From the NCBI GenBank assembly GCA_030062745.1, contig CP099842.1:20865822-20929821 (forward strand): a stretch of DNA of 64,000 bases. Reading direction: 5' to 3'. The first letter of the stretch is position 1. Each line of letters starts with the position of its first letter. Positions 1 to 11,903 of the stretch are shown piece after piece. Made by a program: the position numbers and the translations under genes. The DNA is from Capitulum mitella. Taxonomy: Eukaryota > Arthropoda > Thecostraca > Pollicipedomorpha > Pollicipedidae. The notes beneath the pieces were generated by a model. The model was not told where the DNA came from. It saw only the letters and a program-made list of their open reading frames with translations, and searched no databases.

Positions 1-362
1 ATCTGCGTCCCGGCCCACACAGCAGCACAGCAGATTCTGCTAAACATCTGGCTCCTCTATGCATTGGCCACTTCGAGGTCCGATGAGCCTTCCGGCGGGC
101 GCCAAGTATGAGGGTGCGTTCCAAGCTTTGATCCAAGGCATCTAAAACACATTGCATCCGCAGTCCAGCATTCGTTCGGGCAACGGCAGAGAACCCAAGT
201 CCGAGAACTCAAGTCCGACCGCTCTTCCAAATGTCACGCCCATCCGACCAGAAACAAACGTGTGAAGCAGTGACGCACGCCAAAGTTTTCGACCAGTGTT
301 TACTCGTGCATCACAGACGAGTAGACGCCAAGCCGAGGCTGCTTGAGACCCACCGCTGACCT
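1..362. other. Sequence 3' of the last recognised receptor exon
   Basis: This is either 3' flank or part of the final intron. I read the minus strand in all frames and saw no stretch recognisable as an mGluR tail, no RNA gene and no repeat. If the gene ends at the stop at 363, cleavage would fall here. Confidence 0.6.
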
Positions 363-497
363 TTATTTCTGATTGTCGGTGGACAAAACATCCAACGTCC
401 AGCAGTAAAACGCATTAACTGCGCGCTCACGGGAGCTGGACGCAAAAACAGTCTGATGGCGCCTCGAAGAGGCTCTCACCTGATTGTTGGTGCCCAC
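363..497 (-). other. Possible alternative C-terminal tail with stop inside AATAAA
   Basis: If the donor at 497-496 is not used, the TM7 exon reads on for 44 codons of Ser/Arg-rich sequence (VRASSRRHQTVFASSSRER and onward) to a TAA stop. That stop overlaps a canonical AATAAA on the minus strand (362-367 on + reads tttatt). The total tail would be close to the roughly 50 residues known for vertebrate group II receptors. Against this, the donor is good and the 3' UTR would be very short. Splicing to an exon beyond base 1 is the alternative, and I cannot decide between them. Confidence 0.35.
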
Positions 498-614
498 CTG
501 GCGGACATTTTTGTACGGCTGGAAGACGACGATGTGGAGTTTAGGGATGAACAAACAGAGTAGCGCCACTGTGGCGCTGATGTTGACGCAGATGCACAGA
601 CTGGCCAGCTGCAC
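498..614 (-). CDS. mGluR: mGluR exon: TM7 and start of C-tail
   Basis: Residues 680-718 of the assembled 718. The acceptor TTCTAG precedes GTG CAG CTG. The exon encodes helix 7 (SLCICVNISATVALLCLF) followed by PKLHIVVFQPYKNVRQ, the class C end of TM7 and helix 8. The PKL(H/Y)I..FQP.KNV pattern is closest to mGlu2/3. A good donor (CAG|GTGGGC) follows Gln718 at phase 0. The frame also stays open into the presumed intron for 44 more codons, to a TAA at 363-365, so this could instead be the terminal exon. The upstream junction joins exactly to NEYK of the TM4-TM6 exon, giving NEYKVQ, comparable to the group II DYRVQ sequence. Confidence 0.95.
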
Positions 615-1455
615 CTAGAACGCGGTCAGCCGCAGTCATCCGCTGAGTCGTCCAATCCAACTAGTGCGACGCCATCTGTGGTAAAACCGACATCATCATC
701 GGCTCATTACCAGATTCAGTCTGAGCACTGACATCAGCAAAAAAGTAAAATGTTTCATTAGTATGCATGATGCCCTATTTGTACGTTTGCCTCCATGGAA
801 GCTGTGAGACCTACATTGCATTACTTCATTTTTAAACACACATCTGTTTTGATGTTTTAGTTCGTTTTGCAGCATTGCCCTCCTTCATTACATTCTAATG
901 AGACACATAGCGACGTGTAGGTTTTCTCGTTTACGGCAACCTGCGACATCCTTTTCACCGGCTGGCCAAACAAAAGCATTTGTATACAGATGACATTGCA
1001 CAGTCACAACGTATCCACCTTGGCTGATGCCAGTAGGCCGCGAGCCTCCCAGTACCACCCTCGGCGAGACCTAACTTTTTCTGCGACAACCGAGCAGCGT
1101 CATAGTTCTGCAGCCGGCCGCCGCCAGCGCACGCAACGCTCGTCAGGCAACAATAAAGCCAGATTTGTCACGCGAAAAGTTTTCAGACGGCAAAGGCCGC
1201 GGCAGGGCCTGCAGATTTTTACTTCATGTGGTGGCAGCCAGCCCCCAGTTTTGGGGTCACTATTCGACGAGCGGCGTTGGTTCGAGATGCTCGAACCGCT
1301 GCAAGTTTCATCAGCCCCATATTTCTACATGCCTTCTCTTCATGTTTACTGCTATATTTCTTCTCGTTTTTGCGCCCATTCGTTTAGTTGAACTTTCTTT
1401 CCTTCTTCCTTTTATTTTCTCTGTCTCTGTCTCTGTCTCTCTGTCTCTGTCTCTG

Positions 1456-1529
<74 letters not shown>

Positions 1530-2528
1530 TTTCTTTCCTTCCTCCTTCCTTGCTTTTTCTCTGTCTTTTTCTTCCTTCCTCTTTTTCCTCTATGTGTGTA
1601 CGCAAATGTGCATGTGTACAAACATGTGTGCATGTTTCCTCGTAATTGTACAGATGCCCTCTTCGGCATTCCATCAAGTTTGAAACACTGGACAGCCGTG
1701 ACAGTTACAAATAAACTGAACAGGCAGTAGCAGCCTTGTGCGATTCAAAATCATCGCGCCTTGCTCTTTCATGTAACGTAGACGTGTCCATTAAACAGCC
1801 AAACTTTTAATACTGGCAAAGTTCTCGAAACATCGTACTACGTAGTGGGAGCGGTATTTTTGCATTCCCTTGAAGGCCTCTAAAACAAAATATGAAAAGT
1901 TGCCAAAAATATAGAAATGTTTCCCGTTTGTTGTTAAGAAACTGTACAAAGCTAAACACAATATGAGCGTATTCTTTTAACGAACAAAGCTTAAGCAATT
2001 TATGTATAGAATTGTTACCTTGCCACGATTGAGAGCCCCAACTCATCGTATCGGAGAAAGGGCATCGAATTTCGGGTGAAGGAAAGAACCATGGAGTACA
2101 GAAAAGTCGATGGCAGATGCTCAATGGACTTCAGTTAGATTGTCCTGTCTTAGCCAGCATCAGAATGGACTCGGTGAGCTAAGACTTCCCGTGGTGTTCA
2201 AGTCCAAACGAATCTGGGTACCTCTCAGTGATAATCGACTGTTCATTCATAGCTTCCGAATCTCCATCCGTGACGGCAATCAAAAAGCATCCCACTCTCC
2301 GTGTAACAGCATCTGTCTTAGCATTCACCTCACAAGTTCTAGGCCATCGCCAGCCAATCAGCACACAATGCTTTCAAAACGGGACCTTAAAATACCGACT
2401 GGTAGACCATCACGAAGCTATCCACGACGGATACTTTTTTCGAAAACTCCGAACGGAAACAAAGTCAGAAAAACGACGAGAAAATAAACGTGCAACCTCA
2501 AAGCTTAACAACATTAGGCCCTCGTCAC
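615..2528 (-). other. mGluR intron (TM6/TM7), 1.9 kb
   Basis: A phase 0 intron between the AAG|GTGACG donor and the TTCTAG|GTG acceptor. It carries the CT-rich microsatellite at 1418-1526. The rest is ordinary sequence with no coding or RNA signal I can support. Confidence 0.85.
1418..1526. repeat. (TCTG)n/(CT)n microsatellite
   Basis: A compound run of CTGTCT units grading into pure CT, with a looser pyrimidine tract (TTCCTT) on its right to about 1590. It explains the low-complexity Leu/Ser (plus strand) and Arg/Glu (minus strand) frames over it. On the receptor sense strand it is GA-rich. Confidence 0.97.
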
Positions 2529-2833
2529 CTTGTACTCGTTGCGTGTCGTGACGTAGATGGGCACGAAGGCCAGCCATACGATGCACGTGCTGTACATAGT
2601 GAAGCCGATGTACTTGGCCTCGTTGAAGTTCTCCGGTATCTTGCGCGTCTTGAAGGCGTACCAGGTGCAGAGCACGATCAGGACCATGTTGTAGCCGAGT
2701 GACACCACCTGCGCGAGGCTGCTGATGCCGCACGTGACGACCACCGTCCGCCGGTCTGGGTACACCTCCTTCGTGGAGGGCGGTTCCAGGATCAGCCAGA
2801 CGACGACGCCAATCAGCTGGATAGAAATGAGAC
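2529..2833 (-). CDS. mGluR: mGluR exon: second half of TM4, ECL2, TM5, ICL3, TM6
   Basis: Residues 579-679, preceded by two bases that finish Gly578. The acceptor is CTTCAG|GT CTC. In order: second half of TM4 (LISIQLIGVVVWLILEPP), ECL2 with VYPDRRTVVVTC holding the conserved cysteine that pairs with the TM3 cysteine, TM5 (LGYNMVLIVLCTWYAFKTRK), ICL3 with the class C hallmark PENFNEAKYIGF, and TM6 (TMYSTCIVWLAFVPIY) with the WLAF toggle region. It ends NEYK before donor AAG|GTGACG, phase 0. The length of 305 nt fits one split codon plus 101 whole codons. Nothing is missing relative to the family. Confidence 0.97.
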
Positions 2834-3549
2834 CTGAAGTAGAGATACGTCAGAAAAAAACGTTACCGACGACACTGAATGCCCCCGAGATACGCTCTAT
2901 GACGTCTGGCACGTCACGTGACGCGTACCAGCACGCGCGGCCTCCGACAGCTGATAGTTTTCGAGGTGACACCGGAACGATGTGATCTTGTAAAGCTGCC
3001 CGTCTTCGGGTTACATTTTGAGCTGCCACTGAACGATTTCGTCCTGAACGCATTATTTACCAACAGCTGCGAGAAGTTGGCGGGCCCATCGATCACCCTG
3101 ACGTAAAACGGCGAAGTTCAGCGGATGAACCGCTGTTCGACGTTTTTCGGCCATCAACTTCCGGTAGTTTATCCTCTCAGCAACAATAAACAGGCCTCCG
3201 GGGACCCTGTAAAATGCCTCTTAGCATTCTTAGGAGACAATGACAGAAGGCTTCACCATGTACGAAATCACGTTCATGCTTCACACAGATCTTAGACTAG
3301 TTTGTCGCTTTGTGTCATACGGATTCATTAAACTGCTAGTTAATTATCTGATCAATTTCACAATTATCGAAGATGTTAACTATGGCTGACATTTACGAGG
3401 CCCATTGTATAGCAATAAAAACGCCATTTTTGCACTCCAAAGTAACGCTCTGCTGAAGGGTTTAATTAAACTGATATGGCTGTTCAGAATAAGTAACTCG
3501 ACTAGTGTTCGTCGGGAAAACTTTAAAATCCTTGAGACCGATTACGTAC
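2834..3549 (-). other. mGluR intron inside TM4, 0.7 kb
   Basis: A phase 1 intron that splits a glycine codon in TM4. A stretch at 2914-3110 has open frames but no resemblance to the receptor or to a known domain. No repeat was recognised. Confidence 0.85.
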
Positions 3550-3635
3550 CCAAACAGATGAGAATCTGCGACTTGGGAGAGGTGTACGAGGGACGTTTTA
3601 TCGTTTTTGTTCCCATGTTGAATATGCGGGAAATC
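3550..3635 (-). CDS. mGluR: mGluR short exon: ICL2 and first half of TM4
   Basis: An 86-nt exon, residues 550-577. It is too short to stand out as an open frame and was found by phase and motif. The acceptor is TTGCAG|G; that first base completes Arg549 of TKTNR. The product begins ISRIFNMGTKTIKRPSYTSP, the family intracellular loop 2, then KSQ and the start of TM4 (ILICL). It ends with one base of Gly578 before donor GGTACGT. Intracellular loop 2 is the main G-protein-selectivity loop of mGluRs. Loop length and the TSPKSQ motif are intact. Confidence 0.95.
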
Positions 3636-4209
3636 CTGCAACAAAGGACGTTCTGTTGTTTGCACATATCACGTAAAGCAGAATTTACAGAGCATGGTGT
3701 GAACGCTCCGATACTTCAGTTCGGTATATATGATAAACACTGTTTGGTTAGGCTGATCTTAGTTTGGTCTTAGTTACTGAAATCGGCCGGAAGGTATGGA
3801 GTTCCAGCTACAGCAGCGCCAATTCATAAATGTCGAACATGAAATGGAAGCACTGAAATCAAAATACCTCAAGAAACATTTCGGGCTGTTCTAATCGTCA
3901 GCATCTATAAATTTGGTAAATCGAAAAGATGTCGCGGTTGTAGCCCACAGGTTTAGTAAACAAAAGCTGCTGGTTCCATGAACAACAAATGTAGTTAGTA
4001 TGCTCGTTCATTTTGAGACACCCCGCAATCGACACCGTTGATGCCAACAAACAGCCGTGCATTTCATCGAAGCTTAAGGCTTGACGCTCGCCGAACGCTT
4101 TAATTGTACGATGACTGAAAATTGGAACCGAACGCAGTCAAGCCCGCAGCGTCGACGTTTCCCGGCGATGTCGCTTGCTGAGCCTGTGCAACATCCGGCC
4201 ACCCCGTAC
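3636..4209 (-). other. mGluR intron after TM3, 0.6 kb
   Basis: A phase 2 intron with donor AATCG|GTACGG. No repeat, RNA gene or coding signal was seen in it. Confidence 0.85.
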
Positions 4210-4628
4210 CGATTTGTTTTGGTGAGGAGGGCGCTGTAGCAGATGTTGAGGCACAGACCGAGCCCGATGCGCAGCAGAGTGCACGACACCACCGTCGGCT
4301 TGGTGAGCACCACGAACGTCATGGCGTAGCAGACGACGATGCCGCAGAGCAGGACGTAGCAGAGCTCGCGGCCGGACGCCTTCACCACGGGCGTGTTGTT
4401 GAAGCGCAGGAAGACGGCGGCCGTCAGCATGGTGGCGGCGATGCCCAGGCTGCTGAAGATGACCGGCACCACCGCCCAGCCCGAGCTCCAGACCATGTGC
4501 TCGGCCGGCAGCCGGAAGCAGGAGCGGTAGTCGGCCGTCGGCAGGTGGCCCAGCGGACACTCCACGCAGGTGTCGTTGTCGATGCGGTCGCCCTCCGGAC
4601 ACTTGACGCAGCTCCAGCAGCAGGCGTC
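4210..4628 (-). CDS. mGluR: mGluR exon: end of cysteine-rich domain, TM1-TM3
   Basis: Residues 410-548 plus two bases of Arg549. The acceptor is GCCAG|GAC. It opens with DACCWSCVKCPEGD and completes the nine-cysteine domain through ECPLGHLPTADYRSC. Then come TM1 (WAVVPVIFSSLGIAATMLTA), ICL1 (FNNTPVVKASGREL), TM2 (CYVLLCGIVVCYAMTFVVL), the ECL1 cysteine (VVSC) that bridges to ECL2, and TM3 (LGLCLNICYSALLTKTNR). VVKASGRELCY and CYSALLTKTNR match the group II signature. GC content is clearly above that of the flanking introns. Confidence 0.98.
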
Positions 4629-7600
4629 CTGGCGGTGTCACGTGACACCGGTCAGCCGGCGGCAGCCGGTCGCGGAAAAGCGGGGGGAGGGGGAGGGGTG
4701 AGAATGATGGATTGGTGGACGACTTAGCTCTGACGGAGAGTCGACTGGTGCTCGGATCAATATTGCCTCCAGCTGCAATGAATAGAATACAGCTGCAATG
4801 AATGCAATTTAAAGAAGGTGAATAGTTACTATGTTACCACAGTCCACTACATGACTGTAGTTACCATGATACAATAGTTATTAAATCTAAAATCCGCCCG
4901 TCAAAGGGAATGCAGTGTTGAGATTCTGGTGAAGTCTATCCCAGATAGTCCCAGTAATTTCCGAAACTCCAACGGTATCAGGCGCCATTGGAAAACATTT
5001 TACGCAAGCAGTTTCAGACTTTTAAATTGTTTCCACCCACGCAAAGCCCCCTCCTTACTGATGAGCTCATCTCTCCAGCTGTAAAGATAACGTCACCTGT
5101 ATCGTAGCTCCTCTGACCCGAAGGTTATTCAGGCCGTGTGCACGGTCGGAGCGAGTGAACATCCACGTCTAGATAAAAACCAGACATTCTCTTGCCAGCT
5201 TACTACATTAACTGAGTTATTCATCCACGGCGTTTCGCGGGTATTTTGTTCATTCATGTGACATTCCTTCACATTGCATATATAAAGTTCACATGCAAAC
5301 ATAAAGGAATTTTCCTATGTAACATGTTCTTATCTACCGACAATTTCTTAGTTTCCTTTGCATTCTTTTTCACATTTGTGCCAGTTACCCTTGTGGTAAT
5401 CTGAGACTGTCACGGCTTTGAATATTTAAAAAAAACTATGAACATACACAACGTTTTCAAGGATAAAGCTATGTTCTTTCATTGCTGCTACCTATATGGC
5501 CATCCTAAGCATTTTGTTTTTCCAACATTTAATGTTGGAAAGATCTAACATTAAAAAAGTCACATGATTTGTCAGAGTTAAATGTTGCTTTAAACCCCAA
5601 AAATGGCAATCCATCCCATATCTGGCTTATGTTTTCAGCAGCCTCGAGCGATTTTTTTAAATTGTCGGATCGGGCAGTCGGCTGCGTCGCAGCTGGCCTT
5701 TTTCCCCGGCAATTTGTTTTTCATAGTGGCTTGGCCGACAGAAGAATACCGCCCACTGATTATTAATTAAAGGTAATAAGAACGGGCAAATTTTCATCTT
5801 TTTAGGTTTACGTGAATGAACATCATACAGAAGTTCGCTGACTTAAACTGAACACCGCTCAAGGTCAGATTAGACTGCGATATAGACCGGCGAATCGACA
5901 AGCTGCTCGCGGCGTTTGCTTCATGCTATGCATGCTAACCAGCCGAGAGTTTTAAGGCAGGCATTGCTCGGGAGTCAGCATCTATCGTTAATGGCAGAAT
6001 GCCGAGATGTCTGATGCATTGTGAGATGTTTTGAACGCCATGTTACTGAACGGTTCCCGCAGCCTCCATTCGCAATTTCTTCCATAACGCCACAAAAAGC
6101 GTTGGCCTGGTGCGCAGATCTGAACTCTGCGTCGAATCAACAGCGAAATATGTTGGCCAAATAACACACACGGACTGTCTTTGATAGAAAACAGGAGTGA
6201 AGCAATCGCCAAATTCTCCGATGCATAAGCGGAATATTCGCTCGGATGCGCGAACCAGCGCAGCCGGAATAGTTTCCAGCTGAAGACGACAGCCACCGAT
6301 AGCGGTCCAATCAAAAGAGCTGCAGCGATCCCCACGGAGACGCCAGCTGTCTTCAGTCTCGCTAGCGGATGTTCGCAAGCAGAAATTCCAGCTCCGCTGG
6401 CGAGACTCAGGCCCCGATCATAGGGATCCTAGGGCGCAACTTCCGATCAGTCATAGGCGATCCTATTCCCGTTAGGGGGAGGGGGTTTCAAAAGCCAACC
6501 TCCAGTTTTTGACTTGGCATTTCTAAGGTTTTTAATGCAGCTTCACAAAACTTGGTGACTTTTGCTAACCATTTTTCCTACGTATTATGGCTCATTTTCA
6601 TAATTTTGGTTTGCTCAGAGGCGGAGCTGCACTAGGTTTTTGGAAGGTACTTCACGCACTTTTGACACTGTCGAAGGTAGAAAAAATGGCTGCGAAGAAT
6701 AAACGTTCTAAGGTAAAACTTAAACCTTTATTTAAGTGTATAGGCCAATGCCTGGGTAAACGACCACAGTTGTTTTTGTAGTTTCATATTAATACGTTTG
6801 ACACCAATTTTCAAAATGCGAAATTGAAAACAAATCATATCAACACAGTATTCTCCACTTTTGTTTCAAGTTCCAGCTTTATATTACACTGGGTCACGAA
6901 GGTATGACTTAAAATGTCCGCGTGAATACCCTATATCAAGACGGCCACAGACAGATACTTTGAAAATATAGTCCATTCAAATAACTGCAAACATTTTCAA
7001 ACACCATGAACTGAACACAAGTCAGTTCCATGTGACTTTGACGTCATCTGAGGTCATTTCAAGTCAAAGGTCGTAAGTCGACCTGATGAACATGCGACCA
7101 TGACAGTCCTCCTGTTTCTGGTCCCTGGCATTGCCTATGTTAATATTCTACAAACAATGCAATATGATTTGTACTTCGTAAGTAAAGGATGGCCAGGAAA
7201 ACCAAAAAGTAATTTGTATGTTATCTCAGTTTTTGAAAAAAGTCCTCTCATTTCCAAGCTCTGTGAACGCCTACGAATTTATTGAATTTATTCAAAATTC
7301 CAGAGATATGGGGCGATGGAAAACGTCTCATCCATTAGCTCTCGGGTGATGCCACTTGCACGAAAATTGGCCCATGAACAGCGTAGTTATAACAAGTCAA
7401 AAGATAACCCTCTTTCTGACCCCCCCCCCCCGACTGTAGCCCCATTTCAAGAATTTCGAACTTTTTTAAATGTACTTTACGTCATGGCCAATATACTGAC
7501 GTTCGTTGCGATGAAATTGGACGGGTAGTTCTCGAGATTTCGGGGGGGAGAATACGCCCCCCACACGGGAAAGCGCCCTAACACTATGGTTACGGAAATA

Positions 7601-8138
7601 AAGTTAAGGGAGAGTGGTGGGGAAAGACATTGTCTGCGTAACTCACACACTTTTTTAATGGTTTGTGCCGATGTCGCGGCCCGAGGACTACAAGGCAAAT
7701 TCTTGGGGACAAAATCGATGACTTTAACACCTTTTACATGGTCTATGTTTGAAGAGATTTATAACGCTAAAATAGCAATGACTGACGACATTACAAGATA
7801 GGGGCATGCAGTGTCACTCGATAACTACCTCTGACTGATGGTCGAACGGTCTGAGGACAGCACACAACCCCCTATAAAGTCACAATGTAATCCGGCCAGG
7901 AAAATGCAGAGTCAACCAAGGAAGCACAACCAAAATATGGATTAAAAAAAAAACGAAAGGCGAAAGCTATGGCCAGCACGCAAATGCGCCGCAGTCACCA
8001 GCCGGAAAGGCCATCGCCACTGACCTTTCCGGAACATTGCGACCATTCCGGGGCGCCCGGTCGAAACAGCAATCTGACGTCCCAGACCGGACGCCCGCAA
8101 ACAGAGGCGCGGAACCGGCGGCGGCGCCCGGCGCTCAC
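4629..8138 (-). other. mGluR intron, 3.5 kb
   Basis: A phase 0 intron within the cysteine-rich domain. It contains a decayed TTAA-type element at 6458-7583. The remainder (4629-6457 and 7584-8138) shows only stray short frames. Confidence 0.85.
6458..7583. mobile_element. Decayed copy of the 26.1-kb TTAA element
   Basis: Starts near CCTATTCCCGTTAGGGGG and ends near CCCACACGGGAAAGCGCCCTAA. The order of blocks matches 26127-27334: GCAGCTTCACAAAACTTGGT near the left, GCTCAGAGGCGGAGC, GGGTCACGAAGG, the ATGACAGTCCTCC block and GGACGGGTAGTTCTCGAGAT near the right. The terminal TTAA sites are not intact, so boundaries are approximate. No transposase frame. Confidence 0.75.
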
Positions 8139-8247
8139 CTGGTAGTTGCGGATCATGCCGCGGGGACACGGCAGGCTGCAGATGGAGCTCGGGATCTGGC
8201 CGCCAGCGTCCGACCAGCGCATCTCGGCCGTGCTCAGGTTGTGCCGG
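8139..8247 (-). CDS. mGluR: mGluR exon: end of flytrap lobe, start of cysteine-rich domain
   Basis: Residues 374-409. The acceptor TTTTTCAG is followed by C, which completes Gly373. The product is RHNLSTAEMRWSDAGG (end of the ligand domain) then IPSSICSLPCPRGMIRNYQ, carrying the first two cysteines of the nine-cysteine domain. Donor CAG|GTGAGC, phase 0, joins directly to DACCWSC. The linker transmits flytrap closure to the helices and is essential in all mGluRs. The exon lies in a GC-rich patch (8000-8300). Confidence 0.96.
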
Positions 8248-8869
8248 CTGAAAAACAGCGGCGCCGCCGCTCAGCAGGTGACCGCTGTGCTGAGCGCGAG
8301 CGGGCTCAGCTGCACGCCGGCGCAGCTGCAGGCGCGAAATTGGCTCGCCCGAGGCATGTCAAGCCGTTTGTGGTTTATTGGAAACAAGCTGAATCATTTT
8401 GAGTGGGTAAGATTGGACCCTTGAGAGAAAGTCAAGACGTCGCGAGGCCGAGAAAAGCGATACTCGTGGCTATGTGGAGCAGTGTCAATCCGAAGACATA
8501 AGAAGAAGACAGAAGACAGTGGGGAAACACAACCGAGACGATTCGCAAACACATTAAACCGTTTGGTTAACTGGCCTATTCTGACACGGTTTGAAAGTAA
8601 GGAGAACATGTCCCCGCACACTTTTTGGCCCGTGGTGCGAGCGCCCCCCCCCCCCCTTTACGCCACAGGAAAAATGGTTTCAAAGAAAATAAGAAAAAAA
8701 AAACACTTCTTAAATCCGATCCCCAATAAACAACGAATTCAAGGAATAGAAACCATCAGTCTCCAGTCCCCCGACACATCGATTAACTACTCCTTGTTGA
8801 CACGGCGTCCCTTACATGTAAGCGTTCTCGTGCAAGCAAGGTAACTCTGAAATGCCCGTTGCCCCATGC

Positions 8870-9235
8870 AGGCCAGGCGCCCCCTCGTCTTGTCCAGATG
8901 CGACACCTCTAAAGAATTCGGCTGGACACGTCTCACAAACTCGACACGTTTAAGATGCAGGCGCCTCTCACAGGTCAGGCGCCCCCCGCACAAATCAGGC
9001 ACCCCTCGGGGGCCCGGTGCCCTCGGCGAACGAGGCGCCCCGTACACATCAGGCGCCCCTCATGTATTCGGTGCCCCCGTTACAGGACAGACACTTGCAC
9101 GGGACACCGTACAGACCAGGCACGTCTACGATGCAGGTGCTCCATTCGGCCCAGATGCCCTCCCTTACAACTCAGGCGCCCTCATATACCTGGTGCCCCA
9201 TCTATAGACCAGGCGCTCGTACGGGACTCGTACAT
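8870..9235. repeat. Degenerate ~20-bp tandem array with CAGGCGCCCC core
   Basis: CAGGCGCC, or variants such as CGGTGCCC, recurs at intervals of about 18-20 bases, densest at 8958-9080 and again at 9173-9215. GGCGCC is self-complementary. The array keeps three overlapping plus-strand frames open, which I take as by-products. Confidence 0.8.
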
Positions 9236-10520
9236 GTATCTAAATTGAAACGTATTAATATATGTACCTTTAAATCCGTAAGTATATAAATATATAAATA
9301 TAGATAACATAAATACAAAATGAAAAATCCGTCAACTACCAAATTTATTCTAATAGATTTTGACCCTTTGGATGTTAGCGTCCCTGGACGAATGGTCCCC
9401 CTCAGTTTTCGTCGCGCTCCTACATCTCTGATACTCAGAAGCGACTGACCATTCTGGCGGCTTCTGACTGATGTACGAGCGTCACCAGGATTTCGCACCA
9501 CGAGCTACCTAAAGCAGCCTACAGAAACTGTTCGTGATCTACTAGCAAAGCAGCTCACAAACAAACAAACGACTGAGATAACCTGTTCGAGTTGAACTGG
9601 CTGAGGCCAGCAGCGGTTGGGCTTGCCAGCTCCGGTGTGCAGTGGCTGATCACAGGGCGCCCCGCCGTCGGGCGAGGGGCTGATGTTCCTCGGGCGCGCG
9701 TCAAGCGGCGCCTCCATCAATCCAGTGACCCGGTCACGGTCAGATCGTCCCCGGCAGCCGCTGATTCATTGTTGCCGACGATTAATACTTCCCAATTTTC
9801 TACGGCTTACGCGCTAAGCGAAAATTTACGCCTGGGTTAAACCCCACATTTCGCCAGCGTTCTGAGCCCATCTGTTCATGGGTCGTCGGCCAAGTCAATC
9901 CCAGGCCATGCGTATTGGTCGTACTGCCAGACAGCAGATAATGGTACCCCTCCCGGACGCCCGCGCAATGGAACGTGATAGAACATGGACATCTGGCAAA
10001 CATGTGATCGGTTGTCCTCCGGAAATGACGAATACAATACGGGTATTGGAATAGCTGCACCTGCTTTTATCTACGAGGTAATTTCCGGTATCCATAAAAT
10101 CTAACGAATGAAACTGAAGCTGCTCTGACGTTAAGTGACGTCACATTTTGCCAGTCGGTTATCCGCTGCCGAAGGAGTCTCGCAATTGCGAACTGCCGAA
10201 ATCTTACCACTCTTGTATCACTCTACCTCTCATTTAAGACAATGTTAACCCCCGCCTGTATAGGGGGGGGGGGGTTGATGTACCCTCCCCTGAGGCTCTT
10301 CAAGGATAAGTTCCTAACGGTTTGTTTCATCTACCTAAAATTTAATGTTATCTATGGGGAGTTCTTCCCGCATTTTATGGTGCCGAAATTTGTGCGGTGC
10401 GTTGTGATGGTACGAGCTAGGGACGTTAAAACGGAAACTATTTCCCATTACCCCGTTATCCCGACGCCGTCATCAACCAACCACGTTGGTTATGCCAGGA
10501 TTATCGAGAGCGTAAACTGA

Positions 10521-11400
10521 GGTCACGAGCTACGGCGGAAACACGTTACTTTTTATCTCCGGAAACGCGATAAGACAAAAGTATGGCAAAGCAATCTATA
10601 TATTCGGAATACCTGAGCTGAAAGGGATCGAACGATATCAAATGGGTGCAATTTGCCGTTTATCTCATTGAACGAGGGCGAAATGCAGCGAAGGCCTGAG
10701 TTTTGTTCCGACTGACGGAGCGGCGCCGGCCGCGGGGTGATGGGCCTACAATGTCACATGTCTGCAATGAGATTTTATGGTGGATATCGACTAAAAAACA
10801 CACTTTAACATACGCAATTCACGATTTTTACATAATCCAAGGTCGTTTTCTACGTCACCGGCCTGGGATGACCTTGGATGACCTACGATGACTTTTAGAT
10901 ACCATTCAGCAATAGTGCTGGTTGGTTCAGACGCTACATTTGACTTCAGCGTCTTCTGATTTCTACGAAAATACTTCTGCAGCTCCGAGAACGCATTTAA
11001 ACCGACGACCCCATTGCACAAGAATTGATCAGCATGGTCCGGATCGGACTTCATGTGCGAGGAACAATCCTGTCGGATCCAGATAGACTTAGAAATAATT
11101 GGTGAACGCCATGATATACATTTCACTTCGTCATCATTTATTCTCTCTCATTCACTTGTGCTTATACTTGAAAACGAACCACCTTCTGTCAATTTTCGAC
11201 TTTTGATACCACCTAGAAGGTCATCTCTTGACCTGAGATCTTACGAGGGGATACCAGTCTCTGGATCTCGTCACGCACCACACGCTGTTTTTTTTTTCGA
11301 CGCTCTAGGACACACGGTGTGGAAATGGCGGGGTATCGTTCCCCCATACGTCTGCGATATGCAAAAACCCTATACGAGCGAGTGTAAACCGTTGCAGTGG
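10521..11400. repeat. Interspersed repeat, copy 1 (matches 43.4-44.3 kb)
   Basis: Shares a colinear series of blocks with 43375-44290: the GAAACACGTTA block, CAATCTATATATTC, the GGTGCAATTTG block, CTCCGAGAACGCATT, GATCTCGTCACG and GACGCTCTAGGAC. No coding capacity and no clear terminal repeats at this copy, so the outer limits are estimates. Confidence 0.8.
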
Positions 11401-11801
11401 CCTTTCGTCAGGGAGGGACTGTCTTCCATAACCAGACATGTATGCGCACACATTTCTCTCAACGTCGTCATTCGCGTGCGACGGCAGGTTTCGATATTCT
11501 GGAGGCGTTCTGAAGCTATAGAGCCTACTGAAAAGAGTTCCCTCCAGGCCCAGGCTGGTGCTGAGATAGCGTTTTGTTGCGGGGCCCTCTCGTGGTGACG
11601 GAAACTGCCTACCAGGCCAAAACATCATTTCTTAGCCTTCGGGCTAACTGCTTTTCACGCCCAGATCAAAAGGCATATGCTTCTGGTGGTTACAGATCGA
11701 GGATTGTTGCACTGTCATTTTATTCTGACAACTTGCTGAACGTGTCCCGCACAAAATCTTTCAAACTCGCACACGCTTTAGATCCACCTGCAACCGATGT
11801 C

Positions 11802-11803
<2 letters not shown>

Positions 11804-11854
<51 letters not shown>

Positions 11855-11862
11855 CTCAAAAC

Positions 11863-11899
<37 letters not shown>
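11804..11899. repeat. (TA)n microsatellite, two blocks
   Basis: Two pure AT dinucleotide runs separated by about a dozen unrelated bases (GATCTCAAAACG). Confidence 0.98.

Positions 11900-11903
<4 letters not shown>

Noticed and set aside
1165..1683. Plus and minus open frames across the CT tract
   Set aside because: The products are Ser/Leu or Arg/Glu runs created by the microsatellite.
2914..3110. Minus frame starting MIDGPANFSQLL as the missing ICL2 exon
   Set aside because: No resemblance to ICL2. The true exon with correct phases was found at 3550-3635.
4138..4641. 167-codon minus frame rich in Arg/His/Pro
   Set aside because: Alternative frame of the receptor TM1-TM3 exon, whose real frame has conserved family motifs.
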